From contig JADJSK010000001.1 of NCBI GenBank assembly GCA_016711705.1, positions 1,349,288 through 1,413,287 of the forward strand: 64,000 nucleotides of DNA. The letters are read 5' to 3'. A model generated the notes under the pieces. The model did not search any database. It was not told the DNA's origin and saw nothing but the letters and a program-made list of their open reading frames with translations. Both the position numbers and the translations under genes were made by a program. Source of the stretch: Candidatus Brachybacter algidus. Its GTDB lineage: Bacteria > Bacteroidota > Bacteroidia > Chitinophagales > Saprospiraceae. Below, one piece after another: positions 47,852 through 57,094 of this stretch. How positions within the stretch are numbered: the stretch's first letter is position 1; each line of letters begins with the position of its first letter.

Positions 47852-48487
47852 TCAAGGAATATTCAGATACTTGTGCGTTTGGGTACTCAGCTTCCACTTA
47901 GGGTTGTTTTTAACAAATTCAATAGATGATTTTGTATTTTCAACCCATTGAGGATCATCGAGTGGTTGGATGTAAAAATGCTTAAAATCAAGTTCTTGAA
48001 AATCATTTGGAGTATTTTCAATTTGGGGGTAAACAAGCTTCAATTCATCTCCGGAGATTTGGTTTAAAGTGGCATCACCTTTAGGGCTAACACAGATCCA
48101 ATCAATACCCTTGGGCGCCTTGATCGTACCATTTGATTCAATAGCAATATAAATGCCGGCTTTATGCATATATTGAACAAGTTCGTCATCCATTTGCAGC
48201 AGTGGTTCACCTCCTGTGCAGACCACTGCTACTTGCTCATTACTATTCTGTGGCCACAAACTGATGATTTTCTGAGATAATTCTGAAGCTGAGTATTTAC
48301 CCCCATTTTCTCCATCTGTTCCAATGAAATCGGTGTCACAGAATTTACAAACAGCATTTAAACGATCCTTTTCTCTGCCGTTCCAAAGGTTACAACCTGC
48401 AAAACGACAAAAAACCATTGGCCTGCCGGCATGGCGACCCTCACCTTGAATCGTATAATATATTTCTTTGACTTTATAAATAGTCAT
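47852..48487 (-). CDS. queE: 7-carboxy-7-deazaguanine synthase
   Basis: A radical SAM enzyme of 211 residues. The cluster motif is the unusual Cx14Cx2C form (AGCNLWNG...VCKFCDTDF), as in some well-studied QueE proteins. YTIQGEG near the N-terminus and CTGGEPLLQ in the middle are also seen. It makes the deazapurine core of queuosine from CPH4. The ATG at 48487 is preferred over 48511, since MTIYKVKEIYY is the normal beginning. The gene is 99 bases upstream of hutU on the same strand; no other que gene is present. Confidence 0.93.
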   Translation of the reverse strand: MTIYKVKEIYYTIQGEGRHAGRPMVFCRFAGCNLWNGREKDRLNAVCKFCDTDFIGTDGENGGKYSASELSQKIISLWPQNSNEQVAVVCTGGEPLLQMDDELVQYMHKAGIYIAIESNGTIKAPKGIDWICVSPKGDATLNQISGDELKLVYPQIENTPNDFQELDFKHFYIQPLDDPQWVENTKSSIEFVKNNPKWKLSTQTHKYLNIP

Positions 48488-48526
48488 GGCTTGTATGCAA
48501 ATTTTGCGCAAAGGTAGGGAATTAAG

Positions 48527-48618
48527 TCAGAAATCAGTGGTCAGTTTGTCAGTGGTCAGTGATCAGTAGTCAGAAATTAAAAGTTTGGAGTTTGGAGTTT
48601 GATGTTTGATGTTTGAGT
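48527..48618. repeat. Two adjoining heptanucleotide arrays
   Basis: The first (48527-48576) consists of seven RTCAGNN-like units, with one single-base insertion. The second (48584-48618) is TTTGGAG twice, TTTGATG twice and TTTGAGT. Both are non-coding and lie between queE and the divergent Smr-domain gene. The gap 48488-48772 otherwise contains a TAACTTTG -7-like element at 48724-48731. Confidence 0.6.
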
Positions 48619-48772
48619 GAACAGAAGGCCGTTAGCGGTTCTTGATTAAACCAGCAATTAAATAACAATTATAAATCAATCTTTCGTCTTTTATTACGCG
48701 CAAATAAGGAATAAATAATGGATTAACTTTGCATTTAAATAAACTAAATCACAGCTTTTCAATTTAATCAGC

Positions 48773-49771
48773 ATGAAATACAACAAAGGAGATAAGGTCA
48801 TCTATTTACCTACAGGAGAGACCGCAAAAATCACAAAACTTGTTGGCGAGGAATTGGTCTATATACGAATGGATTCAGATAAAGAGGAGATGCCTGCATT
48901 TGCGAGTGATATCGCTCCAGTGCTGCAGGATAATAGGCCCAGACAGGAACAGACAGTGTTTGCACCTACGACAATCACAAGTACATTTCACAAAGAAGAC
49001 CTCAAAGAAGGGCTATACCTTATAGTTCAATATAAGATGGGACAATTGAATCCGGAAAGTAATTTGCCTGTGTTTTTATACAATCACTCGAACAATAAGT
49101 TACATTTTGACTTGAATTATTTCACAAATAAGGCTACGCCTCACCAAATCAAAGGAAAGTTGGAACCCGGAGGCATCGATTTAATCCACCACATTTCTTT
49201 CGAGTCACTCGAGCAATCTCCTACATTTGAGATAGATTGGTTTGCAGAGCATGACCCGATATCAAAATACCAGTTTGACCTCATTATTAAACCGGCAGCA
49301 TTTTTCAAAAAACATGGCTCCATCGCAATCGTTAATTCTACAGGAAGCCTATATTATTTACAGCCAAAATTAAAAGAAAAGCAAATTGAAAGTCAGTCTC
49401 TTGCAGGGTATACTAAAGCTGAGCAAAGGCTTTCTCCGGGTGTAGTTAAAAAAAAGGATCCTTCAAAAAAGTTAATTGAAAGGGCTAATTTTGATATTGT
49501 GCTTGATTTACATATTGAAAATATTCATTCAGATCCTTCTAAAGTCAAAAAGGGAGACTTGTTACCCTATCAATTAAAAATATTTGATGAATATATTGAA
49601 AAGGCGATCAAGCTTGGTATAAATCAAGTCTTTATCGTTCATGGATTAGGCAATGGTAAGTTGAAAAATGAAATCGCTACAAGATTGGTAATGCATCCCG
49701 GGGTAAATACTTTTAAGAATGAATTTCATCCGAGTTATGGATTTGGAGCGACGGAGGTGTGGCTTTACTAG
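48773..49771 (+). CDS. DUF2027/Smr-domain protein (MutS2-related endonuclease-like)
   Basis: A 332-residue protein. Residues 1-~55 are a small beta domain (KGDKVIYLPTGETAKI), residues ~70-220 form the DUF2027 region, and residues ~245-332 are a Smr domain with DLHIE and HGLGNGKLKNEI. Smr domains bind or nick branched nucleic acid or mRNA; those in DUF2027 proteins are not characterised in detail. It is alone on the plus strand and its 3' end runs straight into an ATGGGTA heptamer array. Confidence 0.85.
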   Translation: MKYNKGDKVIYLPTGETAKITKLVGEELVYIRMDSDKEEMPAFASDIAPVLQDNRPRQEQTVFAPTTITSTFHKEDLKEGLYLIVQYKMGQLNPESNLPVFLYNHSNNKLHFDLNYFTNKATPHQIKGKLEPGGIDLIHHISFESLEQSPTFEIDWFAEHDPISKYQFDLIIKPAAFFKKHGSIAIVNSTGSLYYLQPKLKEKQIESQSLAGYTKAEQRLSPGVVKKKDPSKKLIERANFDIVLDLHIENIHSDPSKVKKGDLLPYQLKIFDEYIEKAIKLGINQVFIVHGLGNGKLKNEIATRLVMHPGVNTFKNEFHPSYGFGATEVWLY

Positions 49772-49773
49772 GA

Positions 49774-49820
49774 ATGGGTAATGGGTAATGGGTAATGGGT
49801 AATGGGTAATGGGTAATGGT
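49774..49820. repeat. Perfect ATGGGTA heptamer array (six copies plus partial)
   Basis: Six perfect copies of ATGGGTA (49774-49815) and a partial seventh start two bases after the Smr-domain stop codon. It is the most homogeneous array in the window, consistent with slippage-prone expansion. Confidence 0.8.
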
Positions 49821-49828
49821 GAAACAAA

Positions 49829-49903
49829 AAACCTGAAAGGTTGACATTATTATAGAAAATCAAATGCATAAGAATCCCAAAACCCCGAAGGTGGTGACAT
49901 TAT
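49829..49903. repeat. Two copies of a short hairpin repeat ending in TGACATTAT
   Basis: AACCTGAAAGGTTGACATTAT (49829-49849) and its diverged copy at 49881-49903 lie 31 bases apart. The core can fold into a small stem such as AACCT/AGGTT. Similar sequences, in my recollection, are scattered in Bacteroidota intergenic DNA, but I have not checked this. Confidence 0.45.
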
Positions 49904-49977
49904 GAATTCATTTGATAAATGAAGTAAGATAAATAATGCGTAATGGATAATAAAACGTTTGGAGAAAGCCATTCTAA

Positions 49978-50012
49978 TTTCTGACTTCTGATTTCTGACT
50001 TCTGATTTCTGC
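49978..50012. repeat. YTTCTGA heptamer array
   Basis: Five units of the form TTTCTGA or CTTCTGA lie just beyond the stop codon of the T9SS gene at 50027. The same heptamer type recurs at 57566-57593 and 60517-60563. Confidence 0.7.
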
Positions 50013-50026
50013 CTTTTTATGGAGAT

Positions 50027-51544
50027 TTAAAGCTTTACAAACTTACCTACATACTTAATGTTATTTCCTTCCAAGATCTGACATACAAATGTTCCGGGAT
50101 TTAAAGAATTCACATTGACTTCCATTTTCTGGCCTAACCATTGAGTATTTATTGAAATTACTTTTCCCTGGATGTCCAAAATATTTACTGAGTAATTTTT
50201 GTCATCAAAGAACAACTTTTCTATTATAAGTTGATCTTTCGCTGGGTTTCCAAGTATTGAGAATTGAAAAACATATTGATTTATTTTTTGAGAATTTGAT
50301 AAAAGACTGCCATTTTCATCTAATCCGAAAATATGACCATACAAGAAATCTTTTTCAAAAAAAGGTGCTGTTTGATCATTGGCATCACCTGAAATTATGA
50401 AGCGGTTATCAGGCGAAAGTTCAGCATAGTAATTCCAATATTTTATATTTTCACTAGGGATAAAACGTCTTTCCCAAACAGGTAGTAGATTCAGATCATA
50501 TTTATTTATGACAAAAGTACTGGTATATTGTGGAGATAAGGTAGCAACTATTTCATAGCAAGTATAATACCCGTCTGTTCCTTTAAACAATCCACCAGTA
50601 TATCTTGGAGGCCCATCTGTATAACCGACCTCAGTAGTCATGTCGATATAATGTTTATTAATAGTATTAAAATCACTATCCAGTTCACTTAAAACTTTTC
50701 CATAAATCAGAGAGTCTTCTGTGCGTCGGTAGGCTTTTCCAAAACAAATATATCCATCCCCATTTTTAACATAATTTGCAAACCATCGAAAATCGTAGTT
50801 AACAACACCAATATCTTTAGTTATTACTTTAGAATTAATAAAATTGAAATTCAAGTCGTACGTTTTCAAATATTTGTTTAAGCCGCCTTCGTTAGTTACA
50901 AATAAAAGTTTATCCTTGGTAGGTGCCATCGTAAAACCGGCATATGTCGCTCCATTCAGAAACGGAGCTTTTTTTTCCAATTCCAACTTTCCATCTTTAT
51001 TAAATACGAGTGCAATACCACCGTAATTAGGCACCATGTCGTTCAAAAGGATATACTTTTTGTCTTCAAAGGAATTATACATTGGAAAATAAATCTCCTT
51101 AAATAAAATCTCAGGATAGCGGGTAACCGTTGAATAAATCAAATTTAATTGTAGATCAAAAGTAAAGGTGGTGAGATAGCTCACGGAGTCTTTAGAAGCA
51201 GAACCAAATACCAAAATCCTATCCAAATGTCTTGTACCTAGCAAACAATTCATTTGTAATGAGTCATTCATTATATTGATCTGCTTTTTGATATCTCCTT
51301 TCGTAGTCGACAAAACCATATAATTGTCATAACCTGTGACAATTCCTTGTTGACCGAAAGTATCTTTGATCGTATAAGTTCTAAGGTAGATTAGTTCTTC
51401 CTCATTAAGCGAGGCGAATTGGATACATGAATATTGGTAAGGATATTTATCATCCGACTTAAATTCCAAATAGAAAGGATCCTTCTGGGCATGGACAAGA
51501 GAAATGGTAAAAAGAAATAATAATAAAAGGCTAAGTTTATACAT
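50027..51544 (-). CDS. T9SS-secreted protein, 505 aa, unknown function
   Basis: A signal peptide (residues 1-19, ending LVHAQ when started at the ATG at 51544) is followed by about 400 residues without a recognised domain, rich in beta strands. The last ~75 residues are a type A T9SS sorting domain (GNPAKDQLIIEKLF, then LNPGTFVCQILEG and a final YVGKFVKL). The protein resembles that at 39330-40892. The upstream ATG at 51601 would add 19 non-signal residues and is unlikely. Confidence 0.78.
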   Translation of the reverse strand: MYKLSLLLLFLFTISLVHAQKDPFYLEFKSDDKYPYQYSCIQFASLNEEELIYLRTYTIKDTFGQQGIVTGYDNYMVLSTTKGDIKKQINIMNDSLQMNCLLGTRHLDRILVFGSASKDSVSYLTTFTFDLQLNLIYSTVTRYPEILFKEIYFPMYNSFEDKKYILLNDMVPNYGGIALVFNKDGKLELEKKAPFLNGATYAGFTMAPTKDKLLFVTNEGGLNKYLKTYDLNFNFINSKVITKDIGVVNYDFRWFANYVKNGDGYICFGKAYRRTEDSLIYGKVLSELDSDFNTINKHYIDMTTEVGYTDGPPRYTGGLFKGTDGYYTCYEIVATLSPQYTSTFVINKYDLNLLPVWERRFIPSENIKYWNYYAELSPDNRFIISGDANDQTAPFFEKDFLYGHIFGLDENGSLLSNSQKINQYVFQFSILGNPAKDQLIIEKLFFDDKNYSVNILDIQGKVISINTQWLGQKMEVNVNSLNPGTFVCQILEGNNIKYVGKFVKL

Positions 51545-51617
51545 TGTGTGATTTTTGATTATACAAACATAACGAATTAAACAATTTTTCGCTGCCATCA
51601 TTTTTTTTCGGAATCAT

Positions 51618-51648
51618 TTTGTGATTCAAAAACAATTTCATACCTTCG
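51618..51648 (+). promoter_or_regulatory. Bacteroidota-type promoter of rplU-rpmA
   Basis: TTTG (51618-51621), a 19-base spacer and TACCTTCG (51641-51648) match the TTTG-N19-TAnnTTTG consensus with one mismatch. The rplU start codon is 33 bases further on. Confidence 0.65.
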
Positions 51649-51680
51649 CCCCACTTTTAAACAAAATAAAATTTAAAAAT

Positions 51681-51992
51681 ATGTTTGCTATTGTTTCGAT
51701 AGCCGGTCAGCAATTCAAAGTTGAGGGGGGTCAAAAGATCTTCGTCCACCGGTTAGATGCAAAGGAAGGCGATAAATTAACATTCGACCAGGTACTTTTA
51801 ACAAGTGATGGTGGAAATGTAGTTGTCGGTACTCCAGGTGTGAGTGGTGTTGCAGTTTCTGCTACCGTGATCACTCAAGAAGTTAAGGGTGATAAAGTAA
51901 TCGTCTTCAAAAAGAAGAGAAGAAAAGGTTACAGACTTAAGAAAGGTCATAGACAACAATTTACTCACCTCCAGATTGACTCGATAGGGTAA
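51681..51992 (+). CDS. rplU: 50S ribosomal protein L21
   Basis: A 103-residue protein of the usual L21 length, opening MFAIVSIAGQQFKVEGGQKI and ending with the L21 signature of basic residues KKRRKGYRLKKGHRQQFTHL. I chose the ATG at 51681, since earlier in-frame codons encode nothing of the family. It is followed after 34 bases by rpmA, the standard order. Confidence 0.97.
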   Translation: MFAIVSIAGQQFKVEGGQKIFVHRLDAKEGDKLTFDQVLLTSDGGNVVVGTPGVSGVAVSATVITQEVKGDKVIVFKKKRRKGYRLKKGHRQQFTHLQIDSIG

Positions 51993-52026
51993 TCTAATTT
52001 TTTTAACTAACTAAAAGTAAAAGAAA

Positions 52027-52284
52027 ATGGCTCATAAGAAAGGTGTCGGTAGTTCGGATAACGGACGTGATAGTAAGAGTAAAAGATTGGGTGTAAAGAA
52101 ATTTGGTGGTCAGGCTGTTATCGCAGGTAATATCCTAGTTCGTCAAAGAGGTACAAAATTTCACCCGGGACTAAATGTAGGTTGCGGTAGAGACTTTACC
52201 CTATTTGCATTAACAGATGGTGTGGTTGCTTTCAAGAAAGGAAAGAAAGACCGTACATTCGTAGAAATCGTAATGGCTTCATAG
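52027..52284 (+). CDS. rpmA: 50S ribosomal protein L27
   Basis: The 85-residue protein contains MAHKKGVGSSDNGRDSKSK and LVRQRGTKFHPGLNVG, both typical of L27. No N-terminal extension of the Firmicutes kind is present. It is co-transcribed with rplU and is followed by a terminator. Confidence 0.97.
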   Translation: MAHKKGVGSSDNGRDSKSKRLGVKKFGGQAVIAGNILVRQRGTKFHPGLNVGCGRDFTLFALTDGVVAFKKGKKDRTFVEIVMAS

Positions 52285-52316
52285 ACTTCGGTTTAAAAAA
52301 GTTATTTTGAAATATA

Positions 52317-52352
52317 AAGCTTCGGTAAGAGATCTTATCGAGGCTTTTTTTT
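52317..52352 (+). terminator. Rho-independent terminator after rpmA
   Basis: The 14-bp arms AAGCTTCGGTAAGA (52317-52330) and TCTTATCGAGGCTT (52333-52346) pair with two wobbles and are followed by a run of T residues to 52352. Confidence 0.9.
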
Positions 52353-52386
52353 GTGGGGTTGGGGTGAGGAATTCTCAAAAAAATTT

Positions 52387-53354
52387 GAAGTAGGCGGTTG
52401 CGCAATAAAAACTTTTTGCTAACTTCGTTTTTCTTACTTCAAACACCAAATCATGGAAAAGAAATTCAAAAGTCTGTCCATAGCCCATTTCTTATCAAAA
52501 TTCGGGACAGAAAATGATTGCTTTGAACACCTGGTTCAACTTAAATGGGGCAATAAATACGCCTGCGGACATTGCGGAAACAAAAAATATTGCAAAGCTG
52601 TAAGATTATATGATAGGCAATGTAGCCGATGTTCATACATTGAAAGCCCTACCTCGGGCACCATATTCCATAAGATCAAGTTTTCACTTGTCAAAGCCTT
52701 CCAAATAGTTTACTTTTTGGCCACAAACAAGAAGGGAATTTCTTCTTGTCAATTGGCGAGAACACTTCAATTACGACAAAAGACGTGTTGGCTATTTAAA
52801 CAGAAAATAATGAGGGCCATGGAAAGTACAAACAGGCACCCATTGGAAGGCAATGTCGAAATTGTAGAATTTGAAATAGGCCACATTTCTAAAAAAGAAG
52901 ATAGAGAACTTAAGGATACAACGCAAAAAGTCCTGATAGCAATTGAAAAGAAATCACTAGGGGCTAGTCGTATTTATGCGACTGAGCTACAAGATCTTGG
53001 AGTAGATATTTGCAGAAAATTCATTCTTAAAAAAGTTTCACTTGACGCAACAATACATGCAATAGATAAAAGTCCCTTCAATAATTTAAAATCAGAAGGT
53101 TTGATGGTTGAACTCTTCGATTCTTCAAATACCAAAATGAACAGCAGCACCTCCAAAAGAGTAGTAAACTGCTTAAAAAATTGGATCACCACAATACACT
53201 GCAATGTTAAATATTTACAACAATATCTGGATGAATATTGCTATCGGCACAATAGACATTTAATGAAGGAAGAAATAATTGATGATTTACTTGGCAGGAT
53301 GGTAAGACACAAACCAGCGCCTTATAAGACGTTTATTGTTTAAGTGCCTACTTC
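52387..53354 (+). mobile_element. IS1595-family insertion sequence, about 968 bp
   Basis: The transposase gene is flanked by inverted ends: GAAGTAGGC at 52387-52395 and GCCTACTTC at 53346-53354 (nine perfect base pairs, with similarity continuing inward). I could not see a matching 8-bp target duplication, so the element may be old or rearranged. Insertion is directly after the rpmA terminator. Confidence 0.7.
52453..53343 (+). CDS. IS1595-like transposase
   Basis: A 296-residue protein. An N-terminal zinc ribbon (CGHCGNKKYCKAVRLYDRQC, about residues 38-57, with a further CSRC) precedes the ISXO2-type catalytic domain. The C-terminal YLDEYCYRHNRH is typical. Where the first catalytic Asp of VDET is expected I read VEFE, a D-to-E change. 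The LDATIHAI segment may hold the second Asp. The change would weaken or abolish activity, so mobility is uncertain. Confidence 0.85.
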   Translation: MEKKFKSLSIAHFLSKFGTENDCFEHLVQLKWGNKYACGHCGNKKYCKAVRLYDRQCSRCSYIESPTSGTIFHKIKFSLVKAFQIVYFLATNKKGISSCQLARTLQLRQKTCWLFKQKIMRAMESTNRHPLEGNVEIVEFEIGHISKKEDRELKDTTQKVLIAIEKKSLGASRIYATELQDLGVDICRKFILKKVSLDATIHAIDKSPFNNLKSEGLMVELFDSSNTKMNSSTSKRVVNCLKNWITTIHCNVKYLQQYLDEYCYRHNRHLMKEEIIDDLLGRMVRHKPAPYKTFIV

Positions 53355-53374
53355 GTGGATTTTAGTAATCACCC

Positions 53375-54025
53375 CTACCAAAAATAATTCCACAACGACA
53401 ACGCCGACACTATAACCAAAACAGAACCCACAATATACAGCAACACACTCTGCCTCACCTGTTTCACCACATAGGCACCGATCGGTGCAGCCACCACCCC
53501 TCCTATAATGAGCGCTAGTATTATCTTAAAACTAGCCACTCCGACCAACAACAAAAATATACCGGTACTCGCAAATGTGACAAAAAATTCTGCAGTGTTT
53601 ACCGTTCCGATAGTATGCTTCGCATTCGCTCCTCCCCTACTCAATATTGTTGATGTCACCAATGGTCCCCAACCTCCACCTCCTATTGCATCTAGAGCGC
53701 CTCCCGCAAAACCAAGAAATGGCACATGTTTCAAAGGTCGCGCGGCTATTTCTATTTTTCTTATCTGCTGATATAAAATGCGAATTCCGATGAACAACAA
53801 ATATGCTGATATGAAGGGCTTTATCACATCTCCATCCAGTAACTTCGATAATGCATAAGCGCCAATGATTGAACCAACTACCCCAGTTATGACCAACTTG
53901 AAAAACAACTCTTTATCTACATTTTTAAAATGTAAATGCGATAACCCCGAAACCCCCGTCGTGAAAACTTCTGAAGTATGGACCGCAGATGACGTCAATG
54001 CAGGGGGCACTCCAAAATAAATCAA
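53375..54025 (-). CDS. TauE/SafE-family permease, C-terminal part (frameshifted)
   Basis: Four to six membrane helices of a TauE/SafE sulfite exporter-like protein: SSAVHTSEVFTTGVSGLSHL (about 12-31), then GGALDAIGGGGWGPLVTSTIL with the second family repeat. It continues the protein at 54022-54243, which ends in a frame shift. The four-base ATGA-like overlap is an artefact of the shift. With one T added to a T5 run (minus strand, 54024-54028) the two become one protein of about 285 residues. Substrates are sulfur-containing organic anions or unknown. Confidence 0.82.
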   Translation of the reverse strand: MIYFGVPPALTSSAVHTSEVFTTGVSGLSHLHFKNVDKELFFKLVITGVVGSIIGAYALSKLLDGDVIKPFISAYLLFIGIRILYQQIRKIEIAARPLKHVPFLGFAGGALDAIGGGGWGPLVTSTILSRGGANAKHTIGTVNTAEFFVTFASTGIFLLLVGVASFKIILALIIGGVVAAPIGAYVVKQVRQSVLLYIVGSVLVIVSALSLWNYFW

Positions 54026-54243
54026 AAACTCGAACAGATCACACCATATGCCATTCCCAACGCGCCATCAACGATTTCAGCAATAAAACCTACTGCCAGA
54101 AATATAAAAAATTCTCGGTCAATATTCAACTGATATCCACTCTGTGAAGCTTGCCATAACTTGAATGCAAGAACTAACACTAAGGCACTCTTAATTATTA
54201 TTATTACACGCGATATATGCTTATTCGTAATGTGTTCAAACAT
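54022..54243 (-). CDS. TauE/SafE-family permease, N-terminal part (frameshifted)
   Basis: The first ~70 residues contain one helix of about 20 residues, then the first TauE repeat segment GFIAEIVDGALGMAYGV. It stops after VICSSF at a TGA; an added T gives CSSFLIYFGVPPA, the natural continuation at 54013. This is the same gene as 53375-54025. Confidence 0.8.
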   Translation of the reverse strand: MFEHITNKHISRVIIIIKSALVLVLAFKLWQASQSGYQLNIDREFFIFLAVGFIAEIVDGALGMAYGVICSSF

Positions 54244-54455
54244 TCATCATCTTTTATGTAAAACTAACATTTGCTTTTTATAATAAAACTAAATTTTAAT
54301 ATTAATTTTTCACAAAAGAATGATCAATACTGAACATATTATAGTTGTTTCAGGCAATAATTCATTTAAACTAAAAATTGCCAACCTTTTTTGTTTCGAA
54401 TTCATTACTTTTGCTATTCCCCTTCGATTAATAATTTTCTCTAACCTTTCATATA

Positions 54456-56903
54456 ATGTCCATGAAAGTTGCTACTCTATTTATTTTATTTATAATTTCC
54501 CAGGCAGTGGTGATTGGCCAGCCGGCAAATATTACTCAATTCATAAAAGTCGATCAATTCGGCTACTTATGCGATGCACGAAAAATTGCTGTGATCACTG
54601 ATCCAATAATTGGCTTCAATAGCGCTGATTCATTCAATCCAGGCACCACAAGTAATAATTATCAGGTGAGGGATTGGAATACAAATACAGTGGTCTTTCA
54701 AGGAGCAATCTCTTCATGGAATGGAGGAGCTACCCACGGACAATCCGGCGACAAAGGATGGTATTTTGATTTTTCTAGTGTAAATGATCCGGGAATATAT
54801 TACATATTTGATGTAAGTAACAATGTCGGAAGCGGACAATTCTTCATAGGATCTAATGTCTATAATGATGCGTTAAGGGCAGTTTCAAGAACATACTTTT
54901 ATCAAAGGTGCAATTTTGCAAAAAATACACCATTTGCAGCCCCAGAATATACGGATGCCGCAGCTTATGAGGGAAGCAATCAGGATAAATTCGCCAGAAG
55001 TAGCCTGGACAAAAGCAATGCAAGTACAGCCAGAGATGTTAGCGGTGGCTGGTTTGATGCAGGTGATATGAATAAATATGTCACCTTCTGTACCTTGCCA
55101 ATGCTTTCACTTTTAGATAGTTACAATAAATTTCCAAATGTATTTGGCGATAACAATAACATCCCCGAATCCGGAAATGGCATTCCTGATATCATGGATG
55201 AAGTAAAATTCGAATTGGAATGGTTGAAGAAAATGCAAGATGGAAGTGGAACAAATGGTCTCTTATTAAAAGTAGGAGCAGATTCCTATTCTTGCGTAAA
55301 TAGTCCTCCTTCAGCTGACGTGTGCCCTCGGTACTATATACCTGAATGCAGCAGTGCCACTATCTGTGGAGCTGTAATTTTCGCTTCTGCTTATAAAACT
55401 TTCATCAACCTTCCCGGACAAACTGCCTTTGCCAATGATTTACTGACCAGAGCTCAAAATGCCTGGACCAGAGCTTCAGGTACTACTTCAAACTTCACCT
55501 CATTTCAACAATCATGCGACAATGGAGATATTAAATCCGGTGATGCAGATATGGATGCCACCACTCAGATGCAATATGCTATGGCCGCAGCAATATATCT
55601 ATATGCTGCCACGGGCAACTCGATTTATAGTGATTTTGTAAACTCAAGATACAGTAACATCAATCCGATGTCTTCAGGTTGGTGGGGTCCTTATGATACT
55701 GAATATGGCAGAGCTTTATTATTCTATGCCTCCCTTCCTTCAGTTAATGCTACAATCAAAAATAACATCAGAAATTCTAAAGCAAATAGCGGCACAGGTA
55801 TGGGCTTAAATGAATACCTTAACAATCAGGATCTCTACAGATCTCACATGCCTGATGCTCAATATCATTGGGGCAGTAATCAGGTAAAGGCATATATTGG
55901 AGCACAGCAAATTGATTATATTACAAATAATCTTAATACATCTGATCATGACAACTATTATTTCCTGGCAAGCGAATACCTCCATTATTTCCATGGTGTA
56001 AATCCACTGGGAATGACTTTCCTGAGTAACATGTATGATCTGCACGCTGAAAAATGCGCCAATGAAATATACCATGGTTGGTTCGGTGATGGCACTCAGT
56101 TTGATAATGCGTTGACTTCACCATTTGGGCCACCTCCCGGCTACATTACCGGAGGAGCAAACGGTGATTTCAGTGTGGGAGGAATTAGTCCACCTCAAGG
56201 TCAACCTAGACAAAAATCTTATAAAGATTGGAATACAGGTTGGAATGGTACAATGAATGAAAATAGTTGGGAGATCACGGAACCAAGTATTTATGTGCAA
56301 GCTGCCTATATTAATCTATTATCGAGTGTCATCGGCACATCTGACCAAGGCATGTGTGAGGCAATTATTCTTGCCACCAATACGCTTGACTTCATTGTTA
56401 ATCCGAAAAATAATGGTGTTGAAATTCGATGGACAGCAATGGAAAATGCAGTTAGTTATGAAGTACAAAGAAGTGAAGACGTTACCAATTTTCAGACAGT
56501 ATTTAATAAAGGTGCCAATAGTAAAGAGAGTTTTTCAATCATTGACAAACCGCTCTCAGATGCCGAACGATTATTTTATCGGCTAAAAATTTATACTCAG
56601 GATGGAAATTCAGAATTCTCAAAAGTACAATCTGTGAAATGGAGTGCTGAAAAAAACATTCAGGTAATTCAGGATTATGCCTCAAATACGCTGAAGATTC
56701 GTTTAGGCAAATCTGCCTTATCGAAATCAATGGAAGTAAGTATTCTGGATATGGTAGGAAATGTGGTTTACAAGAATAATTATTCCAATTCAGCTGAGAT
56801 CTCTATCAAAACAGATAAATGGAACACTGGATTTTACTTCGTTCAAATTTCAAAAAGTGATTCAAATCCGATCGTCGAGAAAATATTTATTCAGGGAATT
56901 TGA
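54456..56903 (+). CDS. GH9 cellulase (endoglucanase) with T9SS sorting domain
   Basis: An 815-residue secreted enzyme. Signal peptide (about 1-22, ending VIGQ), a CelD_N Ig-like domain (about 25-125, KVDQFGYLCDARKIAVI), and a GH9 catalytic domain (about 130-630). GGWFDAGDMNKYVTF carries the DAGD Asp pair, FHGVNPLGMTFLSN the conserved His region, and ENSWEITEPS the catalytic Glu. An Fn3-like domain follows (VSYEVQRSEDVTNF) and a type A sorting domain ends the protein. It would hydrolyse beta-1,4-glucans such as cellulose outside the cell. Confidence 0.93.
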   Translation: MSMKVATLFILFIISQAVVIGQPANITQFIKVDQFGYLCDARKIAVITDPIIGFNSADSFNPGTTSNNYQVRDWNTNTVVFQGAISSWNGGATHGQSGDKGWYFDFSSVNDPGIYYIFDVSNNVGSGQFFIGSNVYNDALRAVSRTYFYQRCNFAKNTPFAAPEYTDAAAYEGSNQDKFARSSLDKSNASTARDVSGGWFDAGDMNKYVTFCTLPMLSLLDSYNKFPNVFGDNNNIPESGNGIPDIMDEVKFELEWLKKMQDGSGTNGLLLKVGADSYSCVNSPPSADVCPRYYIPECSSATICGAVIFASAYKTFINLPGQTAFANDLLTRAQNAWTRASGTTSNFTSFQQSCDNGDIKSGDADMDATTQMQYAMAAAIYLYAATGNSIYSDFVNSRYSNINPMSSGWWGPYDTEYGRALLFYASLPSVNATIKNNIRNSKANSGTGMGLNEYLNNQDLYRSHMPDAQYHWGSNQVKAYIGAQQIDYITNNLNTSDHDNYYFLASEYLHYFHGVNPLGMTFLSNMYDLHAEKCANEIYHGWFGDGTQFDNALTSPFGPPPGYITGGANGDFSVGGISPPQGQPRQKSYKDWNTGWNGTMNENSWEITEPSIYVQAAYINLLSSVIGTSDQGMCEAIILATNTLDFIVNPKNNGVEIRWTAMENAVSYEVQRSEDVTNFQTVFNKGANSKESFSIIDKPLSDAERLFYRLKIYTQDGNSEFSKVQSVKWSAEKNIQVIQDYASNTLKIRLGKSALSKSMEVSILDMVGNVVYKNNYSNSAEISIKTDKWNTGFYFVQISKSDSNPIVEKIFIQGI

Positions 56904-57094
56904 TAGTAGTTACTGTAAAACAATTAATTTTAAAATGAATATTAAAGCCTCCACTTACCAAAGGGTCTTTAAGTTCTCTAAAACTCTATCATGTAAATCG
57001 TTGATAAATATTTTAGATTTAGTTCTAATTGTTTATTAAAACAACGGAAGCATTGCAACAATTAACACCCCGGCTGCCGCCACCCCTCTGCCAG

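Noticed and set aside
45680..50012. CRISPR array
   Set aside because: The repeats here are seven bases long without spacers and no cas genes are present.
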